From contig NZ_ATVX01000002.1 in assembly GCF_000420945.1 (NCBI RefSeq), positions 62,001 through 126,000 of the forward strand: 64,000 bases of DNA, given 5' to 3'. Source of the stretch: Butyrivibrio sp. VCB2006. Lineage in GTDB: Bacteria; Bacillota; Clostridia; Lachnospirales; Lachnospiraceae. This document shows positions 19,669-29,339 of the stretch, one piece after another; positions within the stretch are counted from its first letter, which is position 1, and the number at the start of each line of letters is the position of its first letter. The position numbers and the translations under genes were made by a program. The notes below the pieces were generated by a model that saw only the letters and a list, made by a program, of their open reading frames with translations, ran no database searches and had not been told where the DNA came from.

Positions 19669-19694
19669 CCTAGATGGGAATGATCCCTAGATGG
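19669..19694 (-). promoter_or_regulatory. Direct repeat in the leader of the NifU-like/GGGtGRT operon
   Basis: CCTAGATGG occurs at 19669-19677 and again at 19686-19694, 17 bp apart start to start, about 50-70 bp upstream of the start codon. Between it and the gene an imperfect inverted segment (AAGTAACTTTCATTACTT) is also present. The arrangement suggests an operator, but the regulator is unknown. Confidence 0.4.
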
Positions 19695-19835
19695 CATTCA
19701 TGCGAAATATATGCCGACCGCAGAACACCAATCTTATTTTTACACACTTTTTCCTATATTTCAATGGTTTTTGATATTTTTTTAACATCCTTTTTTCAGT
19801 ACTTTTTTTACCCAAAAACAGCATGGTTATCGCGC

Positions 19836-19877
19836 AAAAAAGCAGGGACTGCTATCGCGCTTTAGCAAGCCCCTGCC
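19836..19877 (-). terminator. Rho-independent terminator of the sugar ABC importer operon
   Basis: On the minus strand GCAGGGGCT / AGTCCCTGC with one mismatch and a long AT-poor loop is followed by six T, 22 bp past the permease stop. Confidence 0.85.
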
Positions 19878-19898
19878 CGAATTTATAGATATTTAATA

Positions 19899-21089
19899 TT
19901 AGTTCTTAACAATCATCTTTCCACCGCGCTTTGAAACAACATCAAAGATAACAGCTGCAAGAAGGACCACTCCCTTTACAACCTTCTGCATGTTGGCATC
20001 AACGCCCATAAGTGACATACCAAGGTTGATTACCCCCATAAGAACCGCACCTACAATAACCCCCGGAACTGTACCAATTCCGCCGTATGCTGATGCGCCG
20101 CCGATAAAGCAGGATCCAATAGCATCCATCTCATAGTTCTGTCCATAGGTTGGCTGAGCTGAAGTAAGTCTTGCAATGGTAACCATTCCTGCAAGAGCAG
20201 CAAGGAATCCCATGTTCATATAAGCAAGAAAGTAAACCTTGTTTGTGTCGATACCGGAAAGCTTTGTAGCCTTCTCATTGCCACCAACTGCATAGAAGTA
20301 ACGACCTGTTGTTGTGCTGCTGGTAATGTAGCCATAAATGATAACTACTACAAGAACCCAGATAAGAACTGTAGGAATGCCCTTATGCTGAGCAAGCTTA
20401 TAAGAGAAAAGAACCAGTGCTGCAGCAATAAGAACGATCTTAAATCCAAAGGCCCAGATTGGCTCTACATCATAGCCGCTGGCCTTCTTTTTCTGTCTGC
20501 TGTACAGATTAAGAGAAACCAAAGCAATTGCAGCGAGAAGACCTCCGAAAAGACATGTCATGTTAAGGTCGCCGTTTCCAAAGAAATCAGGAATATAGCA
20601 ATCGGCACCGCCGCCAAAAAGATTTACAAAGCTTGTTTTGTCTGTGATGGGAACAGTAAGTCCGCCAAGAACCACATTGGAAAGGCCTCTGAAAGCAAGC
20701 ATTCCTGCCAATGTAACGATGAAAGGAGGAATTCTTACGAAGGCGATCCAGAAGCCCTGGAAAGCACCGATTGCGGTACCGATAAGGATCATTATAAGGA
20801 TTGCCAGTGGTACAGGAACCTCAAGATTAACCATGAGTATTGCACCAACACCACCTACAAAACATACGACAGAACCTACAGAAAGATCGATATTACCACC
20901 TGTTAAGATACACAAAAGCATACCGGTTGCAAGAATAAATACATATGCATTCTGTGATATAAGGTTACTTACATTCATTGGCATAAGGATTGCGCCCTGG
21001 GTCTGCCAATTAAAAAACAAAAGAACAATTATAAGTACAATTACCATTGTGTTCTTTTTCAAGAACTCAAATACTTTATCTTTATTCAT
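19899..21089 (-). CDS. mmsB: Monosaccharide ABC transporter permease (MmsB/GguB type)
   Basis: The 396-residue integral membrane protein has about ten hydrophobic segments and the sugar-permease patterns [12 protein letters not shown] near 65 and [22 protein letters not shown] text near 330 (here [13 protein letters not shown]). An insert around residues 195-215 separates the membrane halves, which together with the length fits the multiple-monosaccharide permease subgroup more than RbsC or XylH. It overlaps the ATPase gene by 4 nt (ATGA). It forms the membrane channel for the sugar delivered by the binding protein. The actual sugar (xylose, arabinose, galactose or glucose) cannot be fixed from sequence. 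Confidence 0.88.
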   Translation of the reverse strand: MNKDKVFEFLKKNTMVIVLIIVLLFFNWQTQGAILMPMNVSNLISQNAYVFILATGMLLCILTGGNIDLSVGSVVCFVGGVGAILMVNLEVPVPLAILIMILIGTAIGAFQGFWIAFVRIPPFIVTLAGMLAFRGLSNVVLGGLTVPITDKTSFVNLFGGGADCYIPDFFGNGDLNMTCLFGGLLAAIALVSLNLYSRQKKKASGYDVEPIWAFGFKIVLIAAALVLFSYKLAQHKGIPTVLIWVLVVVIIYGYITSSTTTGRYFYAVGGNEKATKLSGIDTNKVYFLAYMNMGFLAALAGMVTIARLTSAQPTYGQNYEMDAIGSCFIGGASAYGGIGTVPGVIVGAVLMGVINLGMSLMGVDANMQKVVKGVVLLAAVIFDVVSKRGGKMIVKN

Positions 21090-22639
21090 GAAACCGACTC
21101 CTCCTTAATATAGGCAGGCTTTAAGATGCAGGTCATTATCTTTTCCTGAGTTGCATCCTTAGCATCTAGTTCCCCAACCATTCTGCCTTCGTTCATTACA
21201 TAAATTCGATCGCACATTCCCAGAATTTCCGGCATCTCTGAGGAAATCATTATTACTGATTTGCCCTCTGCCACCAGCTGATTAATTATGCAGTAAATCT
21301 CATATTTAGCACCTACATCAATACCACGGGTAGGCTCATCCAGGATCAATATCTCCGGATCAGCAAACATCCATTTTGCCAAAAGAACTTTCTGCTGATT
21401 ACCACCGCTTAGATTGCCCACGTTCTGATCAACGCTTGGGCACTTAGTCTTTAGCTTTTCTTTGTAGTCCACAGCAACCGCATATTCTTTGTGCTTGTCA
21501 ATAACTCTTCTGGTGCTGACCGCTTCAAGATTAGCTAAAGTTGTATTTATCTTAATGGGATTTGTAAGGATCAGGCCATTGCCCTTTCTGTCCTCGGTAA
21601 CATAGGCAAGTCCATGCTTAATGGCACTATTTACAGTGTTAAAGGCCACTTTTTTGCCGTTAAGATAAATATCTCCGGAAATATTCTCCCCATAGCTTTT
21701 TCCGAAGATACTCATGGCAAGCTCTGTTCTTCCTGCTCCCATAAGGCCTGAAATACCAAGAACTTCTCCTTTTCTGACGTTAATGTTTACGTTGTCGCAG
21801 ACCTTTCTGTCCTTGTGAAGAGGATGGTAGACGTTCCAATTTCTGACCTCCATTACCACATCTCCAATATGGGGCTGCCTCTTAGGGAATCTGTCTGACA
21901 GTTCTCTTCCTACCATTCCCTTGATGATTCTTGCCTCAGAAAAATCGTCCACACCCTTTGTAAGAGTTTCGATAGTTGAACCGTCTCTTATGACTGTGAT
22001 CTTATCTGCTACGTAAGATACTTCATTTAGTTTGTGGGAAATAATGATAGAGGTCAGATTTCTTTCTCTTTTTAGCCTTAGCAAAAGATCCAAAAGTGCC
22101 CTGGAATCAGTCTCATTAAGTGATGAAGTTGGCTCATCCAGAATAAGAAGCCTTGCATCCTTGGAAAGAGCCTTGGCTATTTCTACAAGCTGCTGCTTAC
22201 CAACTCCGATATCCTTGATCAGTGTCTGGGTACTTTCATTCAAACCAACTATGTTCAAGAACTTTCTGGCAAGTTCGTTAGTTTCGTTCCAATTAATCTT
22301 GTATTTTGTTCCTCTCTCATTTCCAAGGAACATGTTTTCCGCAATTGTCATATACGGAATGAGCGCCAGCTCCTGATGAATAATTACAATTCCTTTTTCT
22401 TCGCTGTCTTTTATTGCATTAAACTGACATATCTGTGAATCATAGATAATATCGCCTTCGTACGAACCGTAAGGGTATACTCCGCTAAGTACGTTCATAA
22501 GGGTGGATTTTCCAGCTCCGTTTTCACCGACCAGCGCATGTATTTCGCCTTCTGTAACCTGGAGATTTACATTATCAAGTGCTTTAACTCCGGGAAATGT
22601 CTTGGTGATATTCTTCATTTCCAGTAAGATTTTCTCCAC
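21086..22639 (-). CDS. mmsA: Monosaccharide ABC transporter ATP-binding protein with two ATPase domains (MmsA/GguA type)
   Basis: The 517-residue protein has two ATPase domains. Domain 1 has Walker [10 protein letters not shown], signature region IGVGKQQ and Walker [12 protein letters not shown]. Domain 2 has a changed Walker A (GLMGAGRTE), signature LSGGNQQ and Walker [15 protein letters not shown]. Only the first Walker A is canonical, as is normal for this family. The length and phrases such as [13 protein letters not shown] match the MmsA/GguA subgroup. The start is a GTG with GGAGGGG 7-8 nt upstream. An mRNA hairpin separates it from the binding-protein gene. Confidence 0.9.
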   Translation of the reverse strand: MEKILLEMKNITKTFPGVKALDNVNLQVTEGEIHALVGENGAGKSTLMNVLSGVYPYGSYEGDIIYDSQICQFNAIKDSEEKGIVIIHQELALIPYMTIAENMFLGNERGTKYKINWNETNELARKFLNIVGLNESTQTLIKDIGVGKQQLVEIAKALSKDARLLILDEPTSSLNETDSRALLDLLLRLKRERNLTSIIISHKLNEVSYVADKITVIRDGSTIETLTKGVDDFSEARIIKGMVGRELSDRFPKRQPHIGDVVMEVRNWNVYHPLHKDRKVCDNVNINVRKGEVLGISGLMGAGRTELAMSIFGKSYGENISGDIYLNGKKVAFNTVNSAIKHGLAYVTEDRKGNGLILTNPIKINTTLANLEAVSTRRVIDKHKEYAVAVDYKEKLKTKCPSVDQNVGNLSGGNQQKVLLAKWMFADPEILILDEPTRGIDVGAKYEIYCIINQLVAEGKSVIMISSEMPEILGMCDRIYVMNEGRMVGELDAKDATQEKIMTCILKPAYIKEESVS

Positions 22640-22670
22640 TATTAGCCCCTCCTCCTTTTTTCATAGTAAA

Positions 22671-22692
22671 GGCGGGCCTAAGGCGACCCGCC
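22671..22692 (-). terminator. Intercistronic hairpin between binding-protein and ATPase genes
   Basis: GGCGGG / CCCGCC with a 10-nt loop, followed on the minus strand only by TTTAC. With so short a T run it is probably a partial terminator or 3'-end stabiliser. Such hairpins commonly raise the binding protein level over the membrane components. Confidence 0.6.
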
Positions 22693-22703
22693 TCAAAATC
22701 AAA

Positions 22704-23783
22704 TTACTTAAGCTGATCCTCTGTGTAATATCCGGAATCGATAAGAAGCTCTTTGTAGTTGCTTGCATCAGCAAATACAGGTTCGCAAAGGAATGAAGGA
22801 ATAACTCCAGTTCCGTTGTTGTATGTTGATGTATCGTTTACAGGAGCCTCTGTGCCCTTCATGATAGCGTCAACCATTTCTACTGTCTTAGCTGCAAGAG
22901 TTCTTGTATCCTTGAAGATAGACATTGACTGCTTTCCTGCAATCATGTTCTTAACGTTGGCAACGTCGCAGTCCTGACCTGTGATGATAGGCCACTCGCC
23001 TGTGTAGTTAGCCATAAGTGAATTTGTTACGCCGAGCGCTGTTGAATCGCTTGAGCAAAGAACTGCATCGATCTTTGTACCATCAGCATAGTTAGCTGAG
23101 ATGATGGCATCCATTCTTGCATGTGCGTTCTCAGTTGACCAGTTAGCTGTTGCAACGTTATCAAAATCAACCTGACCTGACTGAACTACAAGCTTACCTG
23201 ACTCGATGTATGGCTTAAGAACATCAATAGCACCGCCATAGAAGAATCTTGCATTGTTGTCACCGGGATCACCTGTGAAGATCTCAAGATTGAACGGACC
23301 AGCTGCATTGTCGAGATCAAGCTGCTGCTTGATATACTCGCCCTGCTTGGTTCCAACCATGTAGTTATCGAAGGTTGCGTAATAAGAAACAGCGTCTGAG
23401 TTCATGATGAGACGGTCATAAGCGATAACCTTAACCCCCTGCTCCTTGGCCTGAGCAAGAACAGTTCCAAGTGAATCGCCATCGATAGATGCAATAACCA
23501 GTACCTGTGCTCCCTTACTGATCATGTTCTCAATCTGAGAAACCTGAGTTGCAATATCGTTTGAAGCGTACTGAAGGTCAACATCATAGCCTGCAGCCTT
23601 AAGCTGCTCTTCCATATTGGCTCCATCCTGGTTCCATCTCTGAAGGTCCTTGGTTGGCATTGCAACTCCGACCTTTCCGTTTCCTCTTGTTGCGCCCTTA
23701 ACATCGGCCTGGCTTCCACAGCCAACAAGAAGTGATGCTGTCATTGCTACAGCTAAGACTGCACTAAGTAACTTTTTCTTCAT
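22704..23783 (-). CDS. chvE: Periplasmic-type sugar-binding lipoprotein (ChvE type)
   Basis: About 359 residues. It has a lipoprotein signal: MKKKLLSAVLAVAMTASLL followed by the lipobox LVGC, with Cys26 to be lipidated. The mature part is a type I periplasmic binding fold (KVGVAMPTKDLQRWNQDG at the start). The ending CEPVFADASNYKELLIDSG is typical of ChvE-like multiple-monosaccharide binding proteins. The ATG at 23783 has GGAGGAAAAAG upstream. It is the first gene of the importer operon and its own promoter region lies between it and a terminator at 23930. The YesN-type regulator encoded nearby probably controls it. Confidence 0.9.
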   Translation of the reverse strand: MKKKLLSAVLAVAMTASLLVGCGSQADVKGATRGNGKVGVAMPTKDLQRWNQDGANMEEQLKAAGYDVDLQYASNDIATQVSQIENMISKGAQVLVIASIDGDSLGTVLAQAKEQGVKVIAYDRLIMNSDAVSYYATFDNYMVGTKQGEYIKQQLDLDNAAGPFNLEIFTGDPGDNNARFFYGGAIDVLKPYIESGKLVVQSGQVDFDNVATANWSTENAHARMDAIISANYADGTKIDAVLCSSDSTALGVTNSLMANYTGEWPIITGQDCDVANVKNMIAGKQSMSIFKDTRTLAAKTVEMVDAIMKGTEAPVNDTSTYNNGTGVIPSFLCEPVFADASNYKELLIDSGYYTEDQLK

Positions 23784-23929
23784 TTCTTTTTCCTCCAACA
23801 ATACTTTTTTGATAGTTAATAATTGCTATTCAAGTTGCATTTCGTTTGCCCCTTGCAAGTAAGAATTTAACACATGGAAATAAGCAATAACTTGCGATGT
23901 TCTGCATATTTTCGTCATGGAAAAAGACA

Positions 23930-23968
23930 AAAAAACAGCAGTGCTAGCATTATTTTGCTAACACTGCC
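23930..23968 (-). terminator. Rho-independent terminator of the sugar-sensor operon
   Basis: On the minus strand GGCAGTGTTAGC / GCTAGCACTGCT (one mismatch) with an 8-nt loop is followed by seven T. It separates the sensor operon from the importer operon. Confidence 0.88.
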
Positions 23969-24002
23969 ATCCGTATTCTGAATTAGTGCTATAACGTTTA
24001 CG

Positions 24003-25067
24003 TCAGTTTGATGCCATATCCGGAACGTTCAGATACACATCCTCTTTTAAATGAAATCCGCTGTTTACTATAACCTCATCCATATTGTCCTTGGATACGC
24101 TGATAGTTTCTATCTTAAGATAAGGTACATCCTTTTTACCATCGTAATAATTTGACAGCTCATCTTCCGATAGTTCTTCACCACTTGCCAGCATAACTGC
24201 TGCCTCTGCCGCTCTTTTAGCCAGCTTCTCGATAGGCTTATATACAGTCATAAGCTGCGTACCTTCCACTATTCTCTGGCAGGCTTCAAGGTCTGCATCC
24301 TGACCTACAACCATTTTCTTGCCGGCAAGCCTCTTTTCCGAAAGAGCATACACCACTCTGCTGGCAAGATCGTCGTTGCCGCACATTATTGCATCAGCCT
24401 GTTCTATCAGGTCTGTGTGCTCATATACGTAGTCGCCTGCTGCCTCTGCCTTCCATCCATCTGCGTAAAAGACATCCAGAATCTCATTGCCGTTTTCTTC
24501 CATGACTCTTTCAAAACCCTCACAGACCATTGGAACATTGTTGTCTGTAAGAGATCCACAGATCATTACGACCTTACCGTTTACAAGTCCGTTATCTACG
24601 AAAGCCTTCCCCATCATCTCTCCAACCATCTCATTGTCAAAAGATATATATAGGTCCGCTCCTGCTCCTGTAATGGGTCTGTCGTAGGCAATTACCTTGA
24701 TTCCTTCATCCTGTGCCTTTTTAACCGAATCTGCAATTTTCTCCGGATCGATACTAATGATGACTATTACATCCATACCCTTCTTGATAAAATAGTCAAT
24801 CTGTTCTTTTTGCTTGTTCGGATCCCCGTTGGCATTCTGAACGTTAACCTCTGCCCCAAGCTCCTTGGCTGTAGAGACAAATACATCTCTGTCCCTTTGC
24901 CATCTCTCTATAACAAAGGAATCAAAGCACATACCGATCTGTATCTTATCCTCGCCTGATTTGCCATTACTTACAGATTCTTTGGCCGCGCTCCCACAGC
25001 CACAAAGCAAACAGATAATCAAAAGAATGCATAAAACAATGTCAAAAACTCTTCTCTTTTTCCCCAT
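24003..25067 (-). CDS. Second sugar-binding lipoprotein, ChvE-like
   Basis: The 354-residue protein has a lipoprotein signal (hydrophobic 9-22, lipobox LCGC, Cys24) and a type I binding fold beginning IQIGMCFDSFVIERWQRD. It is a paralogue of the importer's binding protein. It lies 11 bp after the response regulator gene, in the sensor operon rather than the importer operon. It may deliver an alternative sugar to the same importer or hand ligand to the sensor; the sequence does not decide. The ATG has AGGGGG 7 nt upstream. Confidence 0.87.
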   Translation of the reverse strand: MGKKRRVFDIVLCILLIICLLCGCGSAAKESVSNGKSGEDKIQIGMCFDSFVIERWQRDRDVFVSTAKELGAEVNVQNANGDPNKQKEQIDYFIKKGMDVIVIISIDPEKIADSVKKAQDEGIKVIAYDRPITGAGADLYISFDNEMVGEMMGKAFVDNGLVNGKVVMICGSLTDNNVPMVCEGFERVMEENGNEILDVFYADGWKAEAAGDYVYEHTDLIEQADAIMCGNDDLASRVVYALSEKRLAGKKMVVGQDADLEACQRIVEGTQLMTVYKPIEKLAKRAAEAAVMLASGEELSEDELSNYYDGKKDVPYLKIETISVSKDNMDEVIVNSGFHLKEDVYLNVPDMASN

Positions 25068-25078
25068 GTTTTTGCCCC

Positions 25079-26674
25079 CTAATATCTTTCTTTATATTCC
25101 GTTGGTGTTACTCCCACGTTTTTTTTGAAGCTCCTGCTAAAATAGTTGGGATCGGAATATCCGCAGGATACACATATTTCTTTTACCGAAAGATTGGAGC
25201 TCTCCAATAGCTTCTTGGCCTTATCTATACGGACGTTAGTCAGATACTCAATAAAGTTAAGACCACTCTCTTCCTTGAATATCTTGCTAAAGTAATAAGG
25301 AGAGATATTCACAACCTTGGATACGTCATCTAAAGATATATCCTTATTGAAATGTGCATCTATATAGTCCTTGGCTGTCTTAATGATATTTCCGGATCTT
25401 TCCTCCTTCTTGGTTGCCACATCTCTGCAGGCTGTAGCCACCTTTTCCATAAACCAGTTCTTGATGGAATCCGTATCTGTAAGAGCCATGATCTCAGGCA
25501 AATAGTTGTTCCTGCTTGAGTACCTGTAGGTCTGGCCTCCGCTCTGGTAAGCCAGATGTTCCGCATAAAGAGAAAACTCCAGTACCTTAAGTCTCATGGA
25601 CATCAGATCGCCGTCCATAGCTTTTTTGCACATCCAGTCTGCATATTTCTCGGCTATCACCTTGGTCTCGTTAAGATCTCCCTTACTTACCGCTTCAAAA
25701 AGAGGTTTCTCTAAAGCCTTGGGATATCCGTCCTCATAGTCGCAGGCGGTATTAAGATCGTCCGAATGGGCTACCGTACCGGTTGTAGCAATTAGCGCGT
25801 TTAAGGCCTCTTTGTAGGAATCCCCCAATTCCTTAAGCGGCTTAACGCCTCCAATGCCGACCCTAAAGCTTATGTCTGTCCGTTTCCTTAAATACCTTGC
25901 CATCTCTCTGGCTCTGTCAATAAGCTCCGACCTCTCAGACAGCTCCATCTCTGATTCATTACAGGGAATCAGTATGGCAATCTTATTGGCCATTACATTT
26001 CCTATCTTACAGTTAAAAAAGCTCTTAACGCCTTCTCTAATTTCCTGGAACTTGCCGGATACCTTGACTGAACTTCCGATCGCATTTGTCATGTGGTTAC
26101 CTTCCTGGGAATCTCCACACACAATAGCCATCATGTATCCATAGTTTTCATTTATTCCAAGGATGGTTCTGTAATTATCTATATCCTCCTCGAAATGCTC
26201 CTGCAAAAGAATGTCATAAATAAGGCCGTTTTCTATGATAGGCTCTACCGTCTCAAGCTTTTCTTTAATAAGTAGCTCGTTGCTTCTCTTTTCCCTGTCA
26301 GAATCTATCTGCTCCATGGCCTTTTTAAGAACTCCAACCACCTTGGTCCTCTCCATAGGCTTGGTAATATATTCCATTACCCCAAGTTTTATGGCCTCCT
26401 TGGCGTAGTCGAACTTATCATAGGCCGACATCACAATGAAAACTGTGTTTGGACAAAACCGCTGCATTTCCCTAATGGCGTCAATACCGTTTATTCCGGG
26501 CATATGAATATCTATAATGGCTATATCCGGTCTGAAAACCTCCGCCAGTTCTATTACCCTTCGCCCCGACTTGGCAAATTCAACCTGACAGGTATTGCCA
26601 AACTCTTTTTCTATTATGAACTTAGTTGAGTCGATAACGATTCCTTCGTCATCGGCCAGCATAACTCTGTACAT
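25079..26674 (-). CDS. Response regulator of the YesN/AraC type
   Basis: The 531-residue protein has a receiver domain (1-120) with Asp8/Asp9, phospho-acceptor Asp55 (IIDIHMPG) and Lys105 (YITKP); a long middle region (130-420) as in YesN proteins; and two AraC-type helix-turn-helix units at the C-terminus (about 430-531; ISLDDVSKVVNISPYYFSKI and LSVKEICVSCGYSDPNYFSR). It should activate sugar transport genes after phosphorylation by the adjacent kinase, whose stop lies 2 nt upstream of this start. The region upstream of the binding-protein gene at 23783 is the obvious target. Confidence 0.93.
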   Translation of the reverse strand: MYRVMLADDEGIVIDSTKFIIEKEFGNTCQVEFAKSGRRVIELAEVFRPDIAIIDIHMPGINGIDAIREMQRFCPNTVFIVMSAYDKFDYAKEAIKLGVMEYITKPMERTKVVGVLKKAMEQIDSDREKRSNELLIKEKLETVEPIIENGLIYDILLQEHFEEDIDNYRTILGINENYGYMMAIVCGDSQEGNHMTNAIGSSVKVSGKFQEIREGVKSFFNCKIGNVMANKIAILIPCNESEMELSERSELIDRAREMARYLRKRTDISFRVGIGGVKPLKELGDSYKEALNALIATTGTVAHSDDLNTACDYEDGYPKALEKPLFEAVSKGDLNETKVIAEKYADWMCKKAMDGDLMSMRLKVLEFSLYAEHLAYQSGGQTYRYSSRNNYLPEIMALTDTDSIKNWFMEKVATACRDVATKKEERSGNIIKTAKDYIDAHFNKDISLDDVSKVVNISPYYFSKIFKEESGLNFIEYLTNVRIDKAKKLLESSNLSVKEICVSCGYSDPNYFSRSFKKNVGVTPTEYKERY

Positions 26675-26676
26675 AC

Positions 26677-28152
26677 TTAATTTCCCCCAAGCGGCAAGCT
26701 TATCTTAACTTCACATCCCATATCTGTGCCACCGCTTTGTATACTGATCACATCCTGCGTTCCGGCAAATATTCGTAGTCTGGATATTACATTATCCATT
26801 CCCATACCATTGTTGTCATAGCTTATCTTGTCTGGATTTCTTGTACCGGAAAGAATCTCTTCTATTGTTTCCTCATCCATGCCCTTGCCGTTATCTACGA
26901 CACTGATGCATAGCTTATCGTCCTCTCTGTAAACCTTTAAAAGAATCTTACCTTCCCCGGCCATTTCCCTTATGCCATGGTTTACAGCATTTTCAACTAT
27001 AGGCTGAAGTATCATACTTGGCATCTTGTAATCAAGAAGCCTTTCATCCACCTGCTTGTCATAGCCGATATCACCTGAAAACCTTACGTTCAGAATCTGA
27101 ATGTAATTATCTACAAGATTTACTTCTTCCCTTATCCTTACGGTATCCTGTCTGTTTTTGACATTATATCTGAAAAAGTCAGCCACTGTCTGTACGTACT
27201 CATAGGTCCTGTCAGCCCCCTCCATCATTGCAAGCTGGGCTCCGGCATTAAGGGTATTAAAAAGAAAATGCGGATTGATCTGGGCCTTTAAATACTTAAG
27301 CTGTGCATCCTTAAGATGTGCCTCCATAGTAAGCTCTTTTTCCTGCATGTCCTTTTCTTTTTCAAGACTTTCACGAAGCCTCTCAATATAGTCCCTTATA
27401 CTGATAACCATCTTATTGAAGGCTCCGATAACAATTCCCACCTCGTCGTTATAATGAACGTTTGGAAGAACTATATCAAAGTTACCATCCGATACTTCAT
27501 CAGCCGAATCAGAAAGCTTTTTAAGAGGAAGTATCATTGTCTTTACAAAACTTGTGACAATAAAGACATTTCCTATCATTACCAGTGTCATCACTACAAC
27601 GGCCACAATTTCAAAGTACCTGAAGGCAGTTAAAAGAGAACTGAAATTATCGGAGTTTACCACAAAAAGCTCAAGGTTTAGTCTTGAAAGATAAGCCTTG
27701 ATATCTCCATAAAGCTCTGCCGATCTCTCGTAACCGGCCCTGTATTTTTCTACGTTTCTTCCACGCTTACCATCTATGGTTCCCTCTACCTCATCAAGGT
27801 AGTTCATGATCATGTACTTGATGTTTCTCTCCATACGCCTATAGGAAAGATCTGTTATGCTGTCATCAAGTTCCTGCGCAAGATTAGCCAGTTCCTGAGC
27901 GTGTATATAATAGTTTTCCAAAGAGTCACTGGTTTTGGAACTAAGGTATAGAGTCATTGAATCCTGCACCCCGTCCAGCGCGCTTGTAAGCTCGTTAAGG
28001 GCCCTGTTATCCTTGTAGACCATGTCCATGTCACCGGACATGCTGTTTATTCCCACCAGCAAAAAGATATTTACAACAAATATAAGTACGTTGGCAAAAA
28101 CACAGACGCTAATGATCTTGGTTTGGAGGGAGCTGTTTAAAAATCTATTCAT
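26677..28152 (-). CDS. Sensor histidine kinase of the YesM/LytS type
   Basis: The 491-residue protein has two membrane helices (about 12-34 and 180-202) flanking an all-helical extracellular domain, a HAMP domain (about 203-256), a His_kinase domain with the phosphorylated His295 (QINPHFLFNT) and a HATPase domain (about 370-491; ENAVNHGI and DNGKGMDEE). The helical extracellular domain probably contacts the membrane-anchored binding protein encoded just upstream, with which the gene overlaps by 8 nt. This is the arrangement of the XylFII-LytS xylose sensor of Clostridium beijerinckii. Confidence 0.93.
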   Translation of the reverse strand: MNRFLNSSLQTKIISVCVFANVLIFVVNIFLLVGINSMSGDMDMVYKDNRALNELTSALDGVQDSMTLYLSSKTSDSLENYYIHAQELANLAQELDDSITDLSYRRMERNIKYMIMNYLDEVEGTIDGKRGRNVEKYRAGYERSAELYGDIKAYLSRLNLELFVVNSDNFSSLLTAFRYFEIVAVVVMTLVMIGNVFIVTSFVKTMILPLKKLSDSADEVSDGNFDIVLPNVHYNDEVGIVIGAFNKMVISIRDYIERLRESLEKEKDMQEKELTMEAHLKDAQLKYLKAQINPHFLFNTLNAGAQLAMMEGADRTYEYVQTVADFFRYNVKNRQDTVRIREEVNLVDNYIQILNVRFSGDIGYDKQVDERLLDYKMPSMILQPIVENAVNHGIREMAGEGKILLKVYREDDKLCISVVDNGKGMDEETIEEILSGTRNPDKISYDNNGMGMDNVISRLRIFAGTQDVISIQSGGTDMGCEVKISLPLGGN

Positions 28153-29233
28153 CCTGCTCCTCCCTGTGTTTAAATGTACCCACGTTTTCTTTATCTATAA
28201 GCATGGTGTCAGCAGTAAAATACTCGCTGGTATTTCCAAGCTCCATGTAATCCAAAAGAGCCTGAACACTATACTGTCCAAGCTGAAGGGTATCTATTGA
28301 TATTGTGGCATAGATTCCGCCCCTGTCTATGGCGTTTAATATGTCCTCTGAGTCATAGTAACCAAGGACATTTACTTCGCCTACCTTATTGAAATCAACC
28401 ACGGCCTGATATGCACAGATTGTATTAAGCTCGTTAAGGCACACTATTACATCAGGAACCTCCTCCTGCATAAAGATATCCCTGATAGACTCCTCAACTG
28501 CAAATGCATTGGTATTATCCACTGCAACTATTGATACTGCAAACTCAGAATCTGTAGCATTTTCCTGCCTTATGGTATCCTGCATGGAAGAAATGATAAT
28601 GTTCTGTCCCGCATCCAGCGTATCTGTACTTGCAAGAACCGCTATCTGGACCTGAGTCCTGTCTTCAATCTTGTTAGCTTCAAGGAGCTCCTGCCTTCTC
28701 TTTTCCTTGATAATGTTAACAATCTGCTTGCCGTATAGTTTGCCGACGCTATATCCGCCCACACCTACAAAACTCAGCCTGTCTGAGTGTGTACTGTCTC
28801 CGTATAAGGTAACAACAGGAATTCCATTTGATACAGCCTCATTGATAAGGCTTACCATCTGCGGCGCTTCGCTGGCATAGACGATTATTCCATCAACCTC
28901 GGATGCTATGGCAATTCGCATCAGTTCCTCTATGGAATAATCCCCCGAAAGATTCTCTCCCAATAAGTCTACATAAATACCATGTTCCTTGGCTGTATCC
29001 AGTGCTCCCCTATACACTGATTGCCAGAAATCAGACTTATAATTGTCCGTTATCATCACAAAGTACTTGTCGTATTCCTTACTTTCTGCCTGCCTTGTTA
29101 TGTCTGCCCTATAAAATCTAAAGTATAGGGACCCTGCAAGAAGTGTTGCTACTACAAAGAAAAGAGTAAATACCAAAATCAGGTATTGCCTGCTTATTCT
29201 CTTTTGATAAATATCATCATTTTGGTTTTTCAT
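28145..29233 (-). CDS. Membrane-anchored sugar-binding sensor protein (XylFII-like)
   Basis: The 362-residue protein has a positively charged start, one uncleaved membrane helix (about 17-37) and a type I binding fold (about 53-345; KYFVMITDNYKSDFWQSVY at the start). There is no lipobox, unlike the two transport-type binding proteins here. In the characterised XylFII-LytS system such a protein binds the sugar outside and controls the kinase. It heads the sensor operon. The start lacks a convincing ribosome site, which is odd for a first gene and could keep its level low. Confidence 0.85.
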   Translation of the reverse strand: MKNQNDDIYQKRISRQYLILVFTLFFVVATLLAGSLYFRFYRADITRQAESKEYDKYFVMITDNYKSDFWQSVYRGALDTAKEHGIYVDLLGENLSGDYSIEELMRIAIASEVDGIIVYASEAPQMVSLINEAVSNGIPVVTLYGDSTHSDRLSFVGVGGYSVGKLYGKQIVNIIKEKRRQELLEANKIEDRTQVQIAVLASTDTLDAGQNIIISSMQDTIRQENATDSEFAVSIVAVDNTNAFAVEESIRDIFMQEEVPDVIVCLNELNTICAYQAVVDFNKVGEVNVLGYYDSEDILNAIDRGGIYATISIDTLQLGQYSVQALLDYMELGNTSEYFTADTMLIDKENVGTFKHREEQDE

Positions 29234-29261
29234 ATGGAAGATTTTAGCAGATGGAGTTGGC

Positions 29262-29313
29262 TAAAAAAAGTGGATTTTCTTGTCATTTTTATACTTATGA
29301 CAAAAAAATCCAC
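29262..29313 (-). terminator. Rho-independent terminator of the ATP synthase-metH-ilv-GGDEF run
   Basis: On the minus strand a long interrupted stem (GTGGATTTT with TGTCAT / ATGACA inside) is followed by seven T. It lies 27 bp after the GGDEF gene and is the first terminator I can see downstream of the ATP synthase promoter. Confidence 0.85.
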
Positions 29314-29339
29314 CTATCCCATTTTTATTCAGTTTATAG

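Noticed and set aside
23784..23930. Binding sites for the YesN-type regulator upstream of the binding-protein gene
   Set aside because: GCAAGTTATTGC-like words recur, but the repeats are imperfect and no spacing rule could be fixed by eye.
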